Below, one piece after another: positions 1-8,533 of a DNA stretch of 36,946 nucleotides. Positions within the stretch are counted from its first letter, which is position 1; each line of letters starts with the position of its first letter. Source of the DNA: Desulfobacterales bacterium (GTDB lineage: Bacteria > Desulfobacterota > Desulfobacteria > Desulfobacterales > G020353555); NCBI GenBank assembly GCA_020353555.1, contig CP070697.1, positions 6,274,658 to 6,311,603 on the forward strand, in the 5' to 3' direction. The notes beneath the pieces were generated by a model. The model worked only from the letters and a program-made list of their open reading frames with translations. It did no database searches and had not been told where the DNA came from. The translations under genes were made by a program, and so were the position numbers.

Positions 1-848
1 TCCGGTGGCGATGAAACCGCCGGCCAGTCGGGGTCGGGCTGCACTTGCTGCGGCATCACCGATTCGGCCTGAACTTTCTTTACCGTTGTGCCCAAGCGGG
101 GCCGTGCCTGAATTTCGAACGCCAGGTAGGCCAGGGCCGCCCTCTGCACATCAGCATCCAGCCATTGGTCCGGAGCGCACCTGGGCCGAGCTAATTCTTC
201 GATCAGTATCTGGGTGAAGCGGTTCATCAGATCGGACCGGTTGCGCCCCAAGCGCCCATCCGTGCTAAACACCTGAACCATGACGGATAGCATGAAGGGG
301 TTTCGCGCCAGCTGCAGTAAACTGCGCTGAGCATCACTTTCTTCGGCTAACCGCTGCCAAAGGCCCTGCCAGGTTTCCGGCAAGTCATTCCGCAGAAAGT
401 CTTGAATCTGCTCATTATTGAACGGCTGGATCTCCACCCGCTTCAGTCCGGACAGCTCCTCACCGTAATCCAGCACCCGGCACGTCACCACGAAGCGATT
501 GCCTTCCTTCGACCACCTGTTGATAAAGTGTCGCAGGGCCCGGGTACGCTCGGCATAACCCTCATGCGGCATTTCGTTCAGAGCGTCGAACAGGAAAAGG
601 AGCTTTCCCGCCTTCAGGTAGGCAATCAGAGCGGCGGCCAGCTCGGGGCTGTTCCAGTTCCAGTGATCGGCGCTCTCCGGCCCGGCCCAGCCGTCACCGA
701 TGAAGTCCTCCACCTTCATACCAAACTCAAATGCGCTCAAGCGCAACGGCAGCGGCAGTTGGCCGTTTTCACCGGCCAACTCATAGGCCAGATGTTGCAG
801 GGCCGTGGTCTTGCCGCAACCCGGCTCCCCCAGCAGGATGACGCAAGG
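1..848 (-). pseudogene. NACHT NTPase part of a split TIR-NACHT protein, runs off the left edge
   Basis: Reading on from the TIR gene in the same minus-strand frame, past its TAA stop at 849-851, gives 282 codons without a stop to the window edge. The first residues hold a Walker A motif (GEPGCGKTT, about 12 codons after the TAA), then a Walker B-like stretch LLFLFDALNEMP near 590-610 and the sensor-like FVVTCR near 480-490. This is the order of a NACHT/STAND NTPase. The C-terminal sensor region lies outside the window. No frameshift is needed, so one codon separates the two halves. A separate internal start is possible (ATG near 720) but would leave out the Walker A motif, so an independent working protein is unlikely. 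Nonsense mutation, sequencing error or readthrough are the alternatives. Confidence 0.75.
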
Positions 849-1898
849 TTACTTGTCCACGGCCTCACGCAGGCTGTCGAGCCTGACGCGCCGGATTTCG
901 CGAACTTCCTCAACCAATTCGCGAAATTCAGCTGCAATCCGCTGCTGCCGGCGCCGGACAGAATGTGGGACGTGGGTAGCGGCTTTGCCTTTAACCGGTT
1001 CGGTGGTCTCACCGGCCAACGGAATGTAATAGCGCGCATCCTCGGAAAAGCGGTTTCTGATGCTTTCCCGACAGCGCTGCTCCGCGGCATCCAAGGCTTT
1101 GAGGTCGACAGCTTCGGGAGCGAACGCTTCCCGGACTTCAAGGTCGCCGAGATTGCGACGATGGGCCTCGATAACCACTTTGAGTTTCTTGATTTTATTG
1201 ATGACAAGATCTCGATTGGCCTGGTGCACATCACCGTTGACCCTCCAATCATCTTGAATAAACCCGCCTAACATCTTTTCCACATGTGTGCGGCCACCGA
1301 CTCCGCTTCTTGGTTCTGCCTGAAGTTGCTTGAGAATATTTCGCAACTCGTTGTCGATCTCTTTGTCTCTTTGGCGAGCGGCTCGACTTACGAGGGGCTC
1401 CAGTAAGTCAAGCAGCGGTCGAAGAACCGCATACTGCTCGTCGTTGCGGATGCGGGCAAATTCGAGTTGCACCGAACTCGGTTGGCTTTCAGATCCACGG
1501 CCCCGAGTGAGTTTCCCCACGATTTTTTCAAGCCCGGCCGGGTAGTCCGCTTCCGGGCGCAGGTCCACGTATTTGCGGTCCCGCAAAAAGAGCGGAATTT
1601 CACAGTCTGTCTTCAGTACCGGAATGACATTGAATTTCCTGCCCGCAAGGCCCTTGTGCAGGGCCATGCGCACCTCTTCCTGCACCCACCGGGACGCCAC
1701 CGAGGCCGGCGACAAAATCACGATCAGGTAGTCCATGCGATCGATGCCGGCCTCGATCTTTCCAATGATCGAATCGCCCGGCTCGAGCTCGGCCTCGTCG
1801 AACCAGACCGAAATCGCGCGTTCCTTGAGATCCCGCACCAGCCGCTGCGCAAAATCCCGGTCCGGTGAGCTGTAACTGATGAAGGCACCAGGGAGCAT
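849..1898 (-). CDS. TIR domain protein (N-terminal half of a TIR-NACHT STAND protein)
   Basis: The product is 349 residues. Residues 1-130 form a TIR domain: AFISYSSPDRDFAQRL at the start, WFDEAELEPGDSI near 32-44, and SRWVQEEV near 69-76, where E75 aligns by eye with the NADase glutamate of catalytic TIR domains such as SARM1. Residues 150-345 are charged and helical, without a recognised domain, and lead straight to the in-frame TAA before the NACHT Walker A motif. The ATG at 1898 has an AGAGGAG ribosome site. Bacterial TIR-STAND proteins are known or suspected antiphage sensors that deplete NAD+ when triggered; this role is inferred from architecture. As written, the ORF would give a TIR without its NTPase, so its state as a working gene is uncertain. 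Confidence 0.85.
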   Translation of the reverse strand: MLPGAFISYSSPDRDFAQRLVRDLKERAISVWFDEAELEPGDSIIGKIEAGIDRMDYLIVILSPASVASRWVQEEVRMALHKGLAGRKFNVIPVLKTDCEIPLFLRDRKYVDLRPEADYPAGLEKIVGKLTRGRGSESQPSSVQLEFARIRNDEQYAVLRPLLDLLEPLVSRAARQRDKEIDNELRNILKQLQAEPRSGVGGRTHVEKMLGGFIQDDWRVNGDVHQANRDLVINKIKKLKVVIEAHRRNLGDLEVREAFAPEAVDLKALDAAEQRCRESIRNRFSEDARYYIPLAGETTEPVKGKAATHVPHSVRRRQQRIAAEFRELVEEVREIRRVRLDSLREAVDK

Positions 1899-2260
1899 CG
1901 GCTCCTCTCCATGAAGTGATTTTTCCGTTGACGGTTTAGCCGGCTTTGCCGTGGGGGACAGTCACAGCCTGCGAGGGCGGCGGAGTCGATAGGCGCGCAG
2001 AAGGCAATTGGAGATGTCCGGCAATTCGGGAGGCTGGTTGTCGATGGTGTCCGCGGAGGTAACTCGGCCGCGCCGCAAGGGTCCCAAAACCCAGGTAAAA
2101 CTTCATACCAGATTTCGGGCGGTTTTGTAAATAGTTGGCCCCGGTGAGCCATGCGGGCAAACGGAACGAATTCGGAGTCGTGCGGATCCTTTGGGATGTG
2201 ACGACGAGCTCCCGCAGAAAGGTATGCAGCCCGCAGGGAGCTCGTCTAGCGGCCGTACAC
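1899..2260. other. Intergenic spacer between TIR gene and binding-protein gene
   Basis: This 362-base stretch holds no convincing coding region. It contains the TIR gene's ribosome site next to 1898 and one clear hairpin (2203-2246), listed separately. I see no tRNA, riboswitch or insertion-sequence end. Confidence 0.5.
2203..2246 (-). terminator. Hairpin downstream of the sugar ABC operon, possible terminator
   Basis: A perfect 11-base inverted repeat (GACGAGCTCCC at 2203-2213 and its complement at 2236-2246) with a 22-base loop lies 15 bases beyond the stop of the binding-protein gene. No T run follows it on the minus strand, so it may be a Rho-dependent end or an mRNA 3' stabiliser rather than an intrinsic terminator. 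Confidence 0.35.
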
Positions 2261-3214
2261 TTAGAAGACGCTGGCCGGATTGTAGTGCCTGCAAACGTTA
2301 TCTTTGGTGATGATCGGTGACGGCAGGACCGTTTTCAGGGGCGCTTTTGCGCCTGCCAGCACTGACATCATCCGGTGGAATGCTGCCCTTCCGATTTGGT
2401 CGGAATTATTCAGGCCGGTGGCAGCATAGTTGCTGCCCGCTGTCATGATGTTGACCAGCGCTGCCTTTTCACCATCCACACCGACCAGAAACATCTCTTG
2501 ACTTCGACCGGCATCTGCGATGGCCTTTTGTGCGCCCAGGCACATGGAGTCATTCTCACAGAACACCGCATCGATTTTCTTGAAACGGGCCAGCATCGCC
2601 TCCATGAGTTTGAAACCACCATCGGAGCTCCAACCGCCAAAATCAGGAGCCTTTTGCACCTCGATACCGGTTTTCTCCACAACCGAAAGCATGCCGTTGG
2701 TGCGATCAAGGCCAATGGAGTTGTCGGCCGGCCCTCCACGCAGGACTACCAAAAGTCCCTTGGCGTTCAACCTGTCGGCGATATACTTGCCATCCTGCAC
2801 CCCGATGGTGTAGTTGTCCGGACCGACCCAACTCGTGTATTCACCACCTTTGAGCAGCCTGTCGACCATTACCACCGGCACCTTGGCCTTTTTGATGCTG
2901 TCCAGCGCCGCAGGTGCTGCTTCCAGCCAGGCACCGCTCAGAATGATCCCGTCGACATTACGCGCCAGCACGTCCTCCACATCCCCCGTCAGTTTGGCGG
3001 CATCGCCACCTGCGTCGGTGATAAACAGCTTGATGTTCGGATAGAACGCCGCCTCCTCTTCGACCGCTTTAGACATACCGATGAAATATGGACAGCAAAG
3101 CGAAAAGTTAACCATTCCCAAACGAATTTCTTTTTCGGCCGCAAACGCAGGCAGGCCCAGCCCCCCAACCAGCATGAATACGATGATCACGGTTAAAATT
3201 GATTTTGCCTTCAT
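2261..3214 (-). CDS. RbsB-type sugar ABC transporter substrate-binding protein
   Basis: The 317-residue product begins with a signal peptide (residues 1 to about 25, hydrophobic VIIVFMLVGGLGLPAFA). The mature part has the type I periplasmic binding fold of the RbsB/LacI-like group (Peripla_BP_4), with EIRLGMVNFSLCCPYF at the start and VFCENDSMCLGAQKAI in the second lobe. It should capture a small ligand, probably a sugar or polyol, in the periplasm and pass it to the permease encoded upstream. The start has a strong AGGGAGGA site. It is the last gene of a minus-strand operon with aldehyde dehydrogenase, ATPase and permease. The ligand cannot be named; an AI-2-like or polyol ligand is as possible as a pentose. 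Confidence 0.88.
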   Translation of the reverse strand: MKAKSILTVIIVFMLVGGLGLPAFAAEKEIRLGMVNFSLCCPYFIGMSKAVEEEAAFYPNIKLFITDAGGDAAKLTGDVEDVLARNVDGIILSGAWLEAAPAALDSIKKAKVPVVMVDRLLKGGEYTSWVGPDNYTIGVQDGKYIADRLNAKGLLVVLRGGPADNSIGLDRTNGMLSVVEKTGIEVQKAPDFGGWSSDGGFKLMEAMLARFKKIDAVFCENDSMCLGAQKAIADAGRSQEMFLVGVDGEKAALVNIMTAGSNYAATGLNNSDQIGRAAFHRMMSVLAGAKAPLKTVLPSPIITKDNVCRHYNPASVF

Positions 3215-3355
3215 TCTCCATCCTCCCTTTTTGAGGTTAATAAAGAGCGTACCTAACAGCGAATTACTACATCGTGTCGCAACTATTGGTTGTTTTCGAC
3301 GCTGCCCTCCTTATTTAAGTTGTGACAGCCGCTTAGATCAAGGTTTCGTCGCCTA

Positions 3356-4330
3356 TTATTCTTTGCGACGCGCCAATACCGCAAACAAAATGATGAGACC
3401 TTTAAGTATTTGCTGATAGTATGACTGGACATTGAACAAGTTCAGCAAATTGTCAATCAAACCCAGAGCAAGGACGCCGCCCATGGTTCCGAGCGCACCG
3501 CCACCGCCACCGCCGAGAATTCCGCCCCCAATCACCACTGCGGCAATCGCATCCAGCTCATATCCCACCCCAACACTTGGCTGTGCGATTCCGAGCCGGG
3601 AAGCTAAAAGCACGCCGGCAACACCGGCGAAAAACCCGGAGACGACATACGCCAGGATGATATGGGCTTTGACATTGATGCCTGCCAGTCGAACGGCTTC
3701 TTCATTGCCGCCAATTGCGACGATAGAGCGTCCGATCGTCGTGCGGTTCAGAAATATCCATACCAGCGGGAAAAAGGCCAGCAGGATCAGGGCCGGGACC
3801 GGAACCGGGCCAATAAATCCGCCTCCCAAAAGGGTGCGGAAAGCCGGGTCTGCAGGCACTTGCGGCGTCTCGGAATAGACATAGACGATTCCGCGGATGG
3901 CACCCATGGTCGCCAATGTAACGATAAAGGGTTGCAATCTAAATCGAGCAATCAGAACCCCGTTGACAGCCCCAACCGTCATCCCGACGGCCAGAGCGAT
4001 TAGCATAGCCGCGGGAAACCACATACCTGCCTGCAGCCCGGCAGCCATGATACCGGTCAACGCAACAATCGGGCCGATTGAGAGATCGATGCCGCCGCTC
4101 AAGATCACAATCAGCATCCCGAAGCTGAGCAAACCATTGGTCACAATCTGACGAAAGAGGTTGCTGAGATTGCGCTGGGTAAAGAATACGTCCGTCATGG
4201 TGGTGGCAATCAGAAGCAAGATGAGGAACGCCACCATAAACCCATAGTCTGCCAAACGAAAACGTGATTTTACCCCCGACCACTTTCCGCCGGCCTTCTT
4301 GCTTGTCGAACTCACGATCGATCCTGTCAT
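3356..4330 (-). CDS. RbsC-type ABC transporter permease
   Basis: This is a 324-residue inner-membrane permease of the BPD_transp_2 family (RbsC/AraH/XylH type). Hydrophobic segments run throughout, starting at DYGFMVAFLILLLIATTM. The family signature LSGGIDLSIGPIVAL is present, followed by glycine-rich transmembrane stretches such as VVIGGGILGGGGGGALGTMGG. The ATG at 4330 overlaps the stop of the ATPase gene in an ATGA arrangement, which marks translational coupling; a longer reading from 4387 would overlap that gene by 61 bases with no support. A gap of 141 bases separates it from the binding-protein gene. The substrate is set by the binding protein and is unknown. Confidence 0.9.
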   Translation of the reverse strand: MTGSIVSSTSKKAGGKWSGVKSRFRLADYGFMVAFLILLLIATTMTDVFFTQRNLSNLFRQIVTNGLLSFGMLIVILSGGIDLSIGPIVALTGIMAAGLQAGMWFPAAMLIALAVGMTVGAVNGVLIARFRLQPFIVTLATMGAIRGIVYVYSETPQVPADPAFRTLLGGGFIGPVPVPALILLAFFPLVWIFLNRTTIGRSIVAIGGNEEAVRLAGINVKAHIILAYVVSGFFAGVAGVLLASRLGIAQPSVGVGYELDAIAAVVIGGGILGGGGGGALGTMGGVLALGLIDNLLNLFNVQSYYQQILKGLIILFAVLARRKE

Positions 4331-5865
4331 TCGGAATTGAGTGTTTGGGCCGACCCCTCCATCCAGGTGTCTACGCCTGTGGCACACGCCAACAGACTTT
4401 CTTCACCGGCCTGCGCTTTTGAAAATTCGCCGACTATCCGTCCTTCCCGCATAACCAAGACCCGGTTGCTCAGGCCGAGTATCTCCGGCAGTTCTGAAGA
4501 AATCAGGATGATTCCCACCTCGGTATCGGCCAACTCTCCGATGAGGTGATAAATTTCTACTTTGGTGGCCACATCAACTCCCCGGGTCGGCTCATCCAAG
4601 ATCAGCAACCTGGCACGGGCCAGCAGCCATTTCGCCAGAGCCACCTTCTGTTGATTTCCGCCGCTCAGCGTTCGAACCAGCCTATTGATTTCAGGGGGCC
4701 GGATCGACATTTCCTGCACCTTGGCCTGCACCAGCTCCTTTTGCTGCCTTCGATTTAGAAGCGTCCAGCGGCTGACACGATCCATGGTTGCCAACCCGAC
4801 GTTATCACAAACCGAACAGCTCATGATCAGTCCGTCGCGCTTGCGGTCTTCGGTTAAAAGAGCGATCTGGGCCTTGACCGAATCGTTTGGAGATTTGAGT
4901 TTGATGAGTTTCCCATCAATCTGAATTTCACCGGAGGTCGGTTGTTCCGCACCGAAGATACATCGGGCCACCGCGGTGCGTCCGCTGCCCACCAGTCCGA
5001 AAATTCCCAGTATTTCTCCTCTTGCTACTGAGAATGAGACATTTTGGAATTCGCCGGGCTTGCTCAAGTTATTGACTTCCAACAATTGATCACCGGGCTG
5101 TTTCCGTCGTTTTGGATAAATTGCCTCAAGCGGACGGCCGACCATCATTTTGATGAGTTCATTTTCAGTCGTTTCGCGCGGGATGACCGTACCAACCGTC
5201 TCTCCGTCTTTGAGGACCGTAATTCGATCTGCGATTTCAAAAACCTCGTCCAGCCGATGGGATATGTAGAGCACCAGAACAGATTCTTGCTTGAGTCTGC
5301 GGATCAGGGCGAACAGACGTCTCAACTCTTTTTGCGAAAGGACAGCCGACGGTTCATCCAGAATCAAGATCCGAGGTTTGGTTGCCACGGCCTTGGCAAT
5401 TTCTACCATTTGCTGGTGAGATACACTCAAACGGGAGGTTGTGGCCCGAACATCAATGGCGGTGAATCCGACAGACTCCAAAAGTTCCTGCGCCCGGCGG
5501 CGGGCGCCCGGCCAATCGATCCACCACTTGAATCTGCCTGTTGGCATCTGGCCCATTAAGATATTTTCGGTCACGCTGAGATGCGCTATGAGGCTGAACT
5601 CCTGATATACGGTTCGAATACCCAGCAGGAAGGCAAAATGAGGCGAACGCGGCCGAACGGGATTGCCTGCCAGTATGATCTCGCCGGAATCCGGTTGGAT
5701 GGCACCGGCAAGTATCTTCATCAGCGTTGATTTGCCGGCACCGTTTTCTCCGACAACTGCGTGAACCTCACCGGCCTTTGAGGAGAAATCCACTCCTTTC
5801 AGAGCCTGGGTGCCGTCGTAGCTCTTTTTGATTCCTCGTACTTGCAGGAAGTCGGAGGTGTTCAT
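4327..5865 (-). CDS. RbsA-type sugar ABC transporter ATPase (two nucleotide-binding domains)
   Basis: The 512-residue protein carries two fused ABC domains, as usual for the RbsA/MglA/AraG group. The first has Walker A GENGAGKST (39-47), an atypical signature LSVSHQQ and Walker B ILILDEPSA. The second has the degenerate Walker A GLVGSGRTA, the signature LSGGNQQ and Walker B LLILDEPTR. A degenerate second Walker A is normal in this family. It powers the RbsC-type permease. The ATG at 5865 sits behind AGAGGGG; a GTG one codon earlier (5868) would have almost no spacing. It starts 15 bases beyond the aldehyde dehydrogenase stop and overlaps the permease start. Confidence 0.92.
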   Translation of the reverse strand: MNTSDFLQVRGIKKSYDGTQALKGVDFSSKAGEVHAVVGENGAGKSTLMKILAGAIQPDSGEIILAGNPVRPRSPHFAFLLGIRTVYQEFSLIAHLSVTENILMGQMPTGRFKWWIDWPGARRRAQELLESVGFTAIDVRATTSRLSVSHQQMVEIAKAVATKPRILILDEPSAVLSQKELRRLFALIRRLKQESVLVLYISHRLDEVFEIADRITVLKDGETVGTVIPRETTENELIKMMVGRPLEAIYPKRRKQPGDQLLEVNNLSKPGEFQNVSFSVARGEILGIFGLVGSGRTAVARCIFGAEQPTSGEIQIDGKLIKLKSPNDSVKAQIALLTEDRKRDGLIMSCSVCDNVGLATMDRVSRWTLLNRRQQKELVQAKVQEMSIRPPEINRLVRTLSGGNQQKVALAKWLLARARLLILDEPTRGVDVATKVEIYHLIGELADTEVGIILISSELPEILGLSNRVLVMREGRIVGEFSKAQAGEESLLACATGVDTWMEGSAQTLNSE

Positions 5866-5883
5866 CACCCCTCTGTCACCGAC

Positions 5884-7341
5884 CTATGCACGGACCGGAG
5901 AAGGAGCAGACAGTGCATTATGGACGATGATTGTTTTTTGTTCCGTCATATCATTGAGTGTGTCATGCAGGCCCTCGCGGCCGTGACCGCTGAGCTTGAT
6001 CCCTCCAAACGGCAGGCTTTCGACTCGAAGCGCGGAAGACCAGTTGATAATGACTCCGCCAACTTCAAGTTTATGGGCGACGTCAAGGGCTCTGGATATA
6101 TCGTTGGTAAAAATAGCGGCCTGCAACCCGTAAGGACTGTCATTGGCCATTTCGATGGCTTCGTCAGCAGATTCGAAAGGAACTAACGGCACCACCGGTC
6201 CAAAAGTTTCCTCGCGGAAAAGCTTTGCCTCTGCAGAAATGTCGGTCAAGACCGTCGGTTCGAAAAAGGCATCTTTCCGATTTCCCCCGACCCATATCTT
6301 GGCTCCCGATCGGACCGCCGCGCGGACAACCTCCTCCACCTGGCGGGCAGCCTGTTCGGTAATCAGCGGCCCCACATCGGTTTCTTCGTCCATTTGATCA
6401 CCCATTTTCAAGGCTTTTGTTTTGCGGGTCAGAATCTCAGCGAAACGCTCAGTTACGTGAGAATCGACAAACACCCGTTTGACGGCACAACAGATTTGTC
6501 CGTTGCCGCGTGCCAATCGACCTAAAATGACGGCATCCGCAGCCTTCTCGAGGTCGGCATCATCAAATATGATGGTGGCATCGTTGCCGCCCAGCTCCAG
6601 GTGCACCTTCTTTAAGGTATGCGCAGCCAGTTGTGATATTTTGATTCCCACCTGCGTGCTCCCTGTGATTGTCACCATCTGGATTCCCGGTGCTTTTGCC
6701 AGGTATTCTCCGATCAATTCGCCGGACCCGGTTATCATTTGGTGAGCGGCCTTTGGCAAGCCGGCTTCTTCCATCAATTCCGCAATCTTCAGCAATGTCA
6801 GCGGGCAGTCGCTCGGAGGCTTTGCAATAACGGCGTTGCCTGCCGCCAAAGCCGCCGCTCCCTTATGGGCATACAGTTCAACGGGGTAATTAAACGGAAC
6901 CACGGCCAAAATCACGCCCAAGGGCTGTCTCAGCGTCACCGCAAAGTGTCTTTCCATACCTGGAACTGTATCAAGAGGGACTGTGCGGTTGAAAATCCGT
7001 TTAGCTTCCTCAGCAAATCCCCTGAAGATACGAATAGAAGCTGACAGCTCCTCACGGGTTTGGCGAATCGGCTTTCCGTTCTCGCGCGCCAGCAATACAC
7101 TTAATTCCGAACTTTTTCCCTCCATGGCCTGGGCTGTCCGATGTAAAATGGCCGAACGCTCGTAGGCCGGCAGATTTCGCATCCTTTCTTTGCCATGTTG
7201 GGCAGCCGCTAAAGCCCGTTGTGCATCTTCGAGGGTTGCTTCCGGCACCCGATCAATCACGTCGCCACTGGCAGGATTATAAACCTCCCGAAACTTGCCA
7301 TCGGAGGCTTCAATCCATTCGCTGTTTATCAACATTTTCAT
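5884..7341 (-). CDS. NAD(P)-dependent aldehyde dehydrogenase
   Basis: A 485-residue member of the aldehyde dehydrogenase superfamily, close in length and motifs to lactaldehyde/glycolaldehyde and non-phosphorylating glyceraldehyde-3-phosphate dehydrogenases. Visible residues are N151 (VPFNYPVEL), K174 (VIAKPPSD), the general base E249 in LELGG, and catalytic C284 in GQICC; EETFGPVVPLVPF and LPFGGIKLSGHGREG are also present. It oxidises an aldehyde to an acid in the cytoplasm. It is the first gene of the operon with the sugar-type ABC transporter, which suggests that it acts on an aldehyde formed from the imported compound. The start has a GAGAGGGA ribosome site. The exact substrate is not evident. 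Confidence 0.9.
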   Translation of the reverse strand: MKMLINSEWIEASDGKFREVYNPASGDVIDRVPEATLEDAQRALAAAQHGKERMRNLPAYERSAILHRTAQAMEGKSSELSVLLARENGKPIRQTREELSASIRIFRGFAEEAKRIFNRTVPLDTVPGMERHFAVTLRQPLGVILAVVPFNYPVELYAHKGAAALAAGNAVIAKPPSDCPLTLLKIAELMEEAGLPKAAHQMITGSGELIGEYLAKAPGIQMVTITGSTQVGIKISQLAAHTLKKVHLELGGNDATIIFDDADLEKAADAVILGRLARGNGQICCAVKRVFVDSHVTERFAEILTRKTKALKMGDQMDEETDVGPLITEQAARQVEEVVRAAVRSGAKIWVGGNRKDAFFEPTVLTDISAEAKLFREETFGPVVPLVPFESADEAIEMANDSPYGLQAAIFTNDISRALDVAHKLEVGGVIINWSSALRVESLPFGGIKLSGHGREGLHDTLNDMTEQKTIIVHNALSAPSPVRA

Positions 7342-7416
7342 AGTCGTTCCCTCTCTTGCTTGGACTGCCCGGTTTCCCGTGGCGCGAAAGTAAAGAACGC
7401 AGTTTTATCTGGTTTA

Positions 7417-7443
7417 AATATAAAAAACGCACGCTGATTGCAA
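7417..7443 (-). promoter_or_regulatory. Possible promoter of the aldehyde dehydrogenase/ABC operon
   Basis: On the minus strand a TTGCAA hexamer (7438-7443) is followed after 15 bases by TATATT (7417-7422) in an AT-rich patch about 75 bases upstream of the operon's first ATG. The spacing is shorter than ideal, so this is only a candidate sigma-70 site. Confidence 0.25.
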
Positions 7444-7572
7444 GAAGATCTGACTGTTCCGAGATGATTGGGCTTGCAAGTCCCAAAGATTCTCGTTATT
7501 TTTGGCGAGGCCAACCGCTCCCACCCCCACCCGGATCCGAATCTCGCCGCGGCCGGAGAGCTCAAAAGAGGT

Positions 7573-8271
7573 ATGATCAAGAAAATCGTAGTGGGAAACG
7601 CACTGATCAGCTGCATCTGGCTTCAGGCCTGCACCGAGCTGCTGGTGCCAGGGACAGTCGCCGGCGCCGGTGAAATGTATCGATACACCACCACCAATAT
7701 TGCCAAAAAAAAACTGATGGGCAATATTAGTCAGGTCAACGCGGCCGCCCGAAATGCGCCAAAGAAAATGGCGATTCGACTGCATTCGGTGGACCCCGCT
7801 GATTCCGAAACCCAAATGATCGCTTCAACTGTCGCGCTGGATATCACCATCAATCTGATAACGATCACCGCCGCCACAACCAAGGTCACGGTAAAAGCCC
7901 GTCGCGGATACCCACAACCGCTATACTTATTCCTATGGCGAAACCCGGTTTGAAGACCAAGTGACCTGGGCCGGAGACCTCTTGCAATGGTTTGAGGGCA
8001 AGCGCGATGGTTTCTTCAAGGTCGACATGGGAACCGCTTTGAAGGATTATACGCAATGCTTCAGCTGCGACTGAAGGCAGTCTCCATATCCCAGACCCAG
8101 CTGGTTCAGCTTGTTCCATACACGGTCATTCCCCACAAATCCTCACCCCCGGCAAAAATTCATTTAAAGTACGGATTCAAATCGATGTGCCCAAACGGCG
8201 GCTGCAGACGCAACCGACAATATTGCCCGGACCTCAATATATTCTTGACTTTGGGCAAAATAAAATCTTAA
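7573..8271 (+). pseudogene. Decayed lipoprotein gene(s), N-terminus DUF3568-like
   Basis: An ATG at 7573 opens a reading frame with a lipoprotein signal (lipobox LQAC at about residues 17-20), then GAGEMYRYTTTNIAKK and ITAATTKVTVKA, which resembles small DUF3568-type lipoproteins by eye. After about position 7900 the frame runs into an unlikely tail and stops at 7953. Sense resumes one base over at 7907 (RYTYSYGETRFEDQVTWAG, then LLQWFEGKRDGFFKV) until TGA at 8072-8074. Further pieces follow in other frames (SISQTQLVQLVPYTV near 8090-8135; RRLQTQPTILPGPQYILDF near 8190-8255). Repeated frame changes point to a pseudogene, or to errors in the sequence. It lies between two divergent operons. Family assignment is tentative. 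Confidence 0.4.
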
Positions 8272-8533
8272 GGGTTCGTGTGGGGACTTGGCTGCTGGAT
8301 GATGGATCGTCGGGCCAGGACTGCGGTTTGCTGCTGGCAACCACTGAGGCCCGACAGTCTTCACAAACAGCCGGAGACGGTCAAAGCGCCTGCGCTGTTT
8401 CGGCTGGTATCGGAGTTTGGAAACGCGCGCAGCCGCAAACACCCGCACGCGCTTCCCTGAGACCGACGCCTTAAAGACAAAGTTCTCCTTGGACGCCCAC
8501 AATACATAAACGACCCAAGCGAAGCGGATCATC
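8272..8533. other. Spacer before the amidohydrolase operon
   Basis: There is no supported gene here. It follows the decayed lipoprotein remnants and leads to the first amidohydrolase. I see no strong ribosome site or promoter for that gene; its ATG at 8534 is preceded only by purine-poor sequence. Confidence 0.4.

Noticed and set aside
849-851. TAA recoded as tyrosine genome-wide
   Set aside because: Many intact genes in the window stop at TAA, and no large gene other than the two split ones contains an in-frame TAA, so recoding is not supported.
402-1271. Long plus-strand reading opposite the TIR-NACHT gene
   Set aside because: It lies antisense to clear TIR and NACHT motifs, has no ribosome site and matches no family.
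2375-3196. Plus-strand reading of 273 codons
   Set aside because: It is antisense to the binding-protein gene with a signal peptide and family motifs.
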